Shown here: one piece after another, positions 6,266 through 8,437 of the stretch
Position numbering within the stretch: position 1 is the first letter of the stretch
Layout of the letters: each line of letters opens with the position of its first letter
DNA from: Acuticoccus sp038745295
Lineage (GTDB): Bacteria > Pseudomonadota > Alphaproteobacteria > Rhizobiales > Amorphaceae
DNA: 8,437 nt
Reading direction: 5' to 3'
NCBI GenBank assembly: GCA_038745295.1
Contig: JBCDLN010000187.1
Coordinates: 1-8,437, forward strand
The notes under the pieces: generated by a model
Database searches by the model: none
Seen by the model: only the letters and a program-made list of their open reading frames with translations
What the model was told of the DNA's origin: nothing
Program-made: the position numbers and the translations under genes

Positions 6266-6309
6266 AACCGTTTGCGCCGATGGCTCGTCTGCTGCGCCCC
6301 AGCGTCTCT

Positions 6310-7263
6310 TCAGATGCGTTCAGATGGTGCCTGTGCCAACCCCAACCTTGCGGCAATGGCATCTGCGATGGTGGTGGCGGCATCAAGCGGCGGGTAGGTC
6401 CACCGATCGAGCCCACCATCGAACCACCGAAACGCACCGTGATCGGCAAGGGCACCATAAAACCGGTCAAACTTCGCCTTTCCGCCGGGCAAACGCCAGC
6501 CATAGATGGGTTTTCCAGTGGCAGCTGCATCACTCATCATGGCGATGGAGTCGTCGGTGACAATGAACGCTTGCGCTAGGCCTAGAATGGCGGCGTAGAG
6601 CGAGAGCCCCTCCACAGACGGCTCTGCTTCGGGATCGCGGGCATCGAACACAACATGTTGAGTGCCGGCGAGGGCTTGGCGGATATGGCGCACCGTGCCC
6701 TCTGGCGTGCGGCGCGATGAGGTAACGAGCATGGTGGCTTCGTGAGCGCGGGCAAACGATGACAGGCGTGCAGCAAGCTCCTCTCCTTCAGCGGCACCGA
6801 ACCGGTGGGCCCGGGTGGGTCCGCCCACCAAGACGCCCACAAAGGGCGGCGCTGCATCAAGCCGCTGCGCAAGAGCCTTGGCGGCACTGTCCCGTTCAAC
6901 CGGTGTGACCACCGACGGCGCGGTCAGCGTCTCCACCAAGGGAGCGCGCCCGGCGATGCCCCCACCGGCGCGATCATGGGCCGGCGCCCAAATCAGATCG
7001 AACTGTTGCGGGCGCCATAAAACTGGCTGAAGGACGGCGACGAACGGTCGCGGCTGTGGCAGCCGCGCGATGCGGCGCGCAGGGGCAATGCTTTGTCGCC
7101 CAGCCGCCAAAACAAGGCCTAGCCTCGAAACTTCCGACGGTCCAAGAGGCTCATTGGCAAGCACTTTCGTCGTCTCAGCCTTGAGGCGCGCGGCGATGGC
7201 CTCGGCCTGCCGCTGGTGACCCACCTTGTCCGGGGCTGCCAGAACAAGACACCTGAATGTCAT
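6310..7263 (-). CDS. ELM1/DUF1022 family protein (mitochondrial fission ELM1-like)
   Basis: The 317-residue protein matches the bacterial DUF1022 family, named after plant ELM1, which recruits dynamin for mitochondrial fission. The bacterial role is not established; the two-lobed pattern and its GxP and DS motifs recall GT-B glycosyltransferases, which is only a suggestion. Diagnostic segments are the N-terminal APDKVGHQRQAEAIA (10-24), VLVGGPTRAH (144-153), SSRRTP (182-187), VTDDSIAMMSDAAATGKPIY (235-254) and the KFDRFY stretch (264-269). No signal peptide or membrane segment is evident. The ATG at 7263 is chosen because it places the family start correctly, but its ribosome-binding site is poor; a GTG at 7308 would add 15 residues. 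It is divergent from the Lrp-type gene and 54 nt upstream of trxB, so the two may share a transcript. Confidence 0.83.
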   Translation of the reverse strand: MTFRCLVLAAPDKVGHQRQAEAIAARLKAETTKVLANEPLGPSEVSRLGLVLAAGRQSIAPARRIARLPQPRPFVAVLQPVLWRPQQFDLIWAPAHDRAGGGIAGRAPLVETLTAPSVVTPVERDSAAKALAQRLDAAPPFVGVLVGGPTRAHRFGAAEGEELAARLSSFARAHEATMLVTSSRRTPEGTVRHIRQALAGTQHVVFDARDPEAEPSVEGLSLYAAILGLAQAFIVTDDSIAMMSDAAATGKPIYGWRLPGGKAKFDRFYGALADHGAFRWFDGGLDRWTYPPLDAATTIADAIAARLGLAQAPSERI

Positions 7264-7298
7264 AACTGTAATGGGCAATCCGGTTGACGCATCGCGGG

Positions 7299-7327
7299 CT
7301 GACTGCACTTTCTTAGGCGGTTATAGA
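7299..7327. promoter_or_regulatory. Possible overlapping divergent promoters between the ELM1 family gene and lrp
   Basis: On the plus strand CTGACT (7299-7304) and TATAGA (7322-7327) are separated by 17 nt and would start transcription about 50 nt before the Lrp-type ATG. On the minus strand TATAAC (7325-7320) overlaps the same AT-rich core and would start about 50 nt before the ELM1 family ATG, though its -35 is unclear. Each hexamer matches consensus at four or five of six bases, so this is only a suggestion. A shared core would let an autoregulating Lrp-type protein control both genes. Confidence 0.25.
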
Positions 7328-7385
7328 GTGTCCTGGCGTGATGCTGAGTGGGGCGTTCACGCGTCAGAAGGTGTGGTTGCCGCTT

Positions 7386-7895
7386 ATGAAAGTGCGTCTT
7401 GACGCTGTCGACTGGAAAATTCTCCAAACGTTGCAGTCCGAGGGCAGGATCACAAATGTCGAGCTCGCCCGCCGGGCTGGAATCTCTGCGCCGCCATGCC
7501 TTCGACGGGTCCGCGCGCTGGAAGAGGCAGGGATCATCAAGGACCACCACGCGGTGCTTGATGAAAAGCAACTGGGTTTTGACCTGACGGCGTTCGCCTA
7601 CGTAGGCCTTAAGAACCAGACTGAAGCGGAACTGGTGAAGTTTGAAGACCAGCTGCGCGGGTGGCCTGTTGTGCGCGAGGCTTGGATGGTGTCCGGCGAG
7701 GTGGACTTCATCCTATTTTGCGTCTGCGACACGCTGCGTTCTTTCCAGACCTTCATCATAGAGACGCTTACCGCGACTGATAATGTGGAAAGCGTGCGCA
7801 CCGCGCTGACGATCCGGCAATCAAAAGCTGAACCAAGGGTCCCCATCGCCACCGATCATGAGACTGAGGATGACGCTCTGCCACAGCCGGCCTAG
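7386..7895 (+). CDS. Lrp/AsnC family transcriptional regulator
   Basis: The 169-residue protein has an N-terminal helix-turn-helix (about 4-50: LDAVDWKILQTLQSEGRITN, then ELARRAGISAPPCLRRVRAL) and a C-terminal RAM/AsnC ligand and oligomerisation domain (about 66-145) with VSGEVDFILFCVC in the usual position of the Gly/Asp loop. Lrp-type proteins form dimers to octamers, wrap DNA and respond to amino acids or related metabolites; the effector here cannot be told. A hydrophilic tail of about 20 residues (after 148) is slightly longer than usual. The ATG at 7386 is chosen because MKVRLDAVDWKIL matches family N-termini; a GTG at 7338 would add 16 residues. It is the only rightward gene, divergent from the ELM1 family gene and near trxB, as in rhizobial lrp-trxB-lsrB regions. 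The family is certain; the particular member is not. Confidence 0.93.
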   Translation: MKVRLDAVDWKILQTLQSEGRITNVELARRAGISAPPCLRRVRALEEAGIIKDHHAVLDEKQLGFDLTAFAYVGLKNQTEAELVKFEDQLRGWPVVREAWMVSGEVDFILFCVCDTLRSFQTFIIETLTATDNVESVRTALTIRQSKAEPRVPIATDHETEDDALPQPA

Positions 7896-7912
7896 GATCG
7901 TCTTATCTTCGG

Positions 7913-8428
7913 TTAGTCGTTGCGCGCTGAGCGATCTGCGGCAGGTGAGGCTCCCGCACCGGGTTGCATCAGCGGCATGATCAGGAGCCGCCCGTCCTCG
8001 GCCGCCATCATCGAGTAGCCGGCGGCAAGCCCGGCCCGCAGCAACCTGGCTGACTGCGTGGCCTCCACCAAGAGCCCGTCGGGCAAAGGGTGCAGGCTAA
8101 TGGCGCAAGCCCCCGCCTGGCGAGTGAGAAGCACAAGTGTCCCCGTTGCACAGCCTAGCCCCAGGCGCACCAAAAGCATGCGCATGAACGCGGCGGCAGC
8201 CTCATCGTCAGCGCTTTGTTGAGGGGTGGCATGGTGCCCCGCCACAACGATGGCGACCCCTCCATCCTTCAACAAAAACTGGGCAGCATCGGCCCCTTGC
8301 TTAAAAGGATCAGGCCGGTTGGACGGGGACGCATGGTCCGGTTGCTCTGCTTCTGGTTGGTCACACACCGGCTGCTGGGGAACAGGGGTCAACGTGATCA
8401 GGACCGCCTGCTGATCGTTCCACATCAT
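7913..8428 (-). CDS. Hypothetical protein, possibly 5'-truncated by the window edge
   Basis: I do not recognise this protein. From the ATG at 8428 it has 171 residues: a Pro/Gln/Asp-rich segment (about 16-45), then a compact region (about 46-155) alternating beta-like hydrophobic strands (GGVAIVVAG, GTLVLLTR, GACAISLH, DGLLVEA) with Ala/Leu-rich helices, and a short Pro/Ala/Ser tail. There is no signal peptide and no clear membrane helix. The alternation is faintly like Roadblock/LC7 or other small alpha/beta regulatory domains, but no motif proves it. The frame stays open upstream of the ATG to base 8437 and no clear ribosome-binding site is visible in the 9 remaining bases, so the real start may lie outside. 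It converges on the Lrp-type gene with 17 nt between the stops and no obvious terminator hairpin. Confidence 0.6.
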   Translation of the reverse strand: MMWNDQQAVLITLTPVPQQPVCDQPEAEQPDHASPSNRPDPFKQGADAAQFLLKDGGVAIVVAGHHATPQQSADDEAAAAFMRMLLVRLGLGCATGTLVLLTRQAGACAISLHPLPDGLLVEATQSARLLRAGLAAGYSMMAAEDGRLLIMPLMQPGAGASPAADRSARND

Positions 8429-8437
8429 CGGGGCGAG

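Overview
The window looks like chromosomal DNA of an alphaproteobacterium, most probably of the Hyphomicrobiales (Rhizobiales). The reasons are the high G+C (about 60% by eye), a UvrB with the long N- and C-terminal extensions seen in that class, and an Lrp/AsnC gene next to trxB and a LysR regulator of the LsrB/VtlR type, an arrangement I know from rhizobia and relatives. Nothing looks like a prophage, IS element, CRISPR array, tRNA or rRNA.

Layout, right to left. At the right edge is a minus-strand gene of unknown function (7913-8428), possibly cut by the window end. It converges on the only plus-strand gene, an Lrp/AsnC regulator (7386-7895), with 17 nt between their stops. A divergent intergenic region of about 120 nt separates the regulator from an ELM1/DUF1022 family gene (6310-7263). 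From there everything runs leftward on the minus strand: thioredoxin reductase trxB (5287-6255), a 263-nt gap with two inverted repeats, an lsrB/vtlR-like LysR regulator (4133-5023), a DUF1624 membrane acyltransferase-like gene (3387-4145, overlapping the regulator by 13 nt), a small secreted Cys/Arg-rich protein (3013-3354), uvrB (144-2978), and the first 47 codons of a probable CPBP intramembrane protease (1-141), which starts 2 nt after the uvrB stop.

The themes are redox and stress control (Lrp, TrxB, LsrB-like regulator), envelope functions (DUF1624, the secreted Cys-rich protein, the CPBP protein) and nucleotide excision repair (UvrB). Spacing within the leftward block is tight (-13, 32, 34 and 2 nt), so lsrB to the CPBP gene could be one transcription unit starting in the 263-nt gap. 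The most unusual item is the 113-residue secreted protein. Its mature part holds eight cysteines in two matching units and 16 arginines, with no lysine or acidic residue among its last 64 residues. Most of the rest is ordinary core genome.
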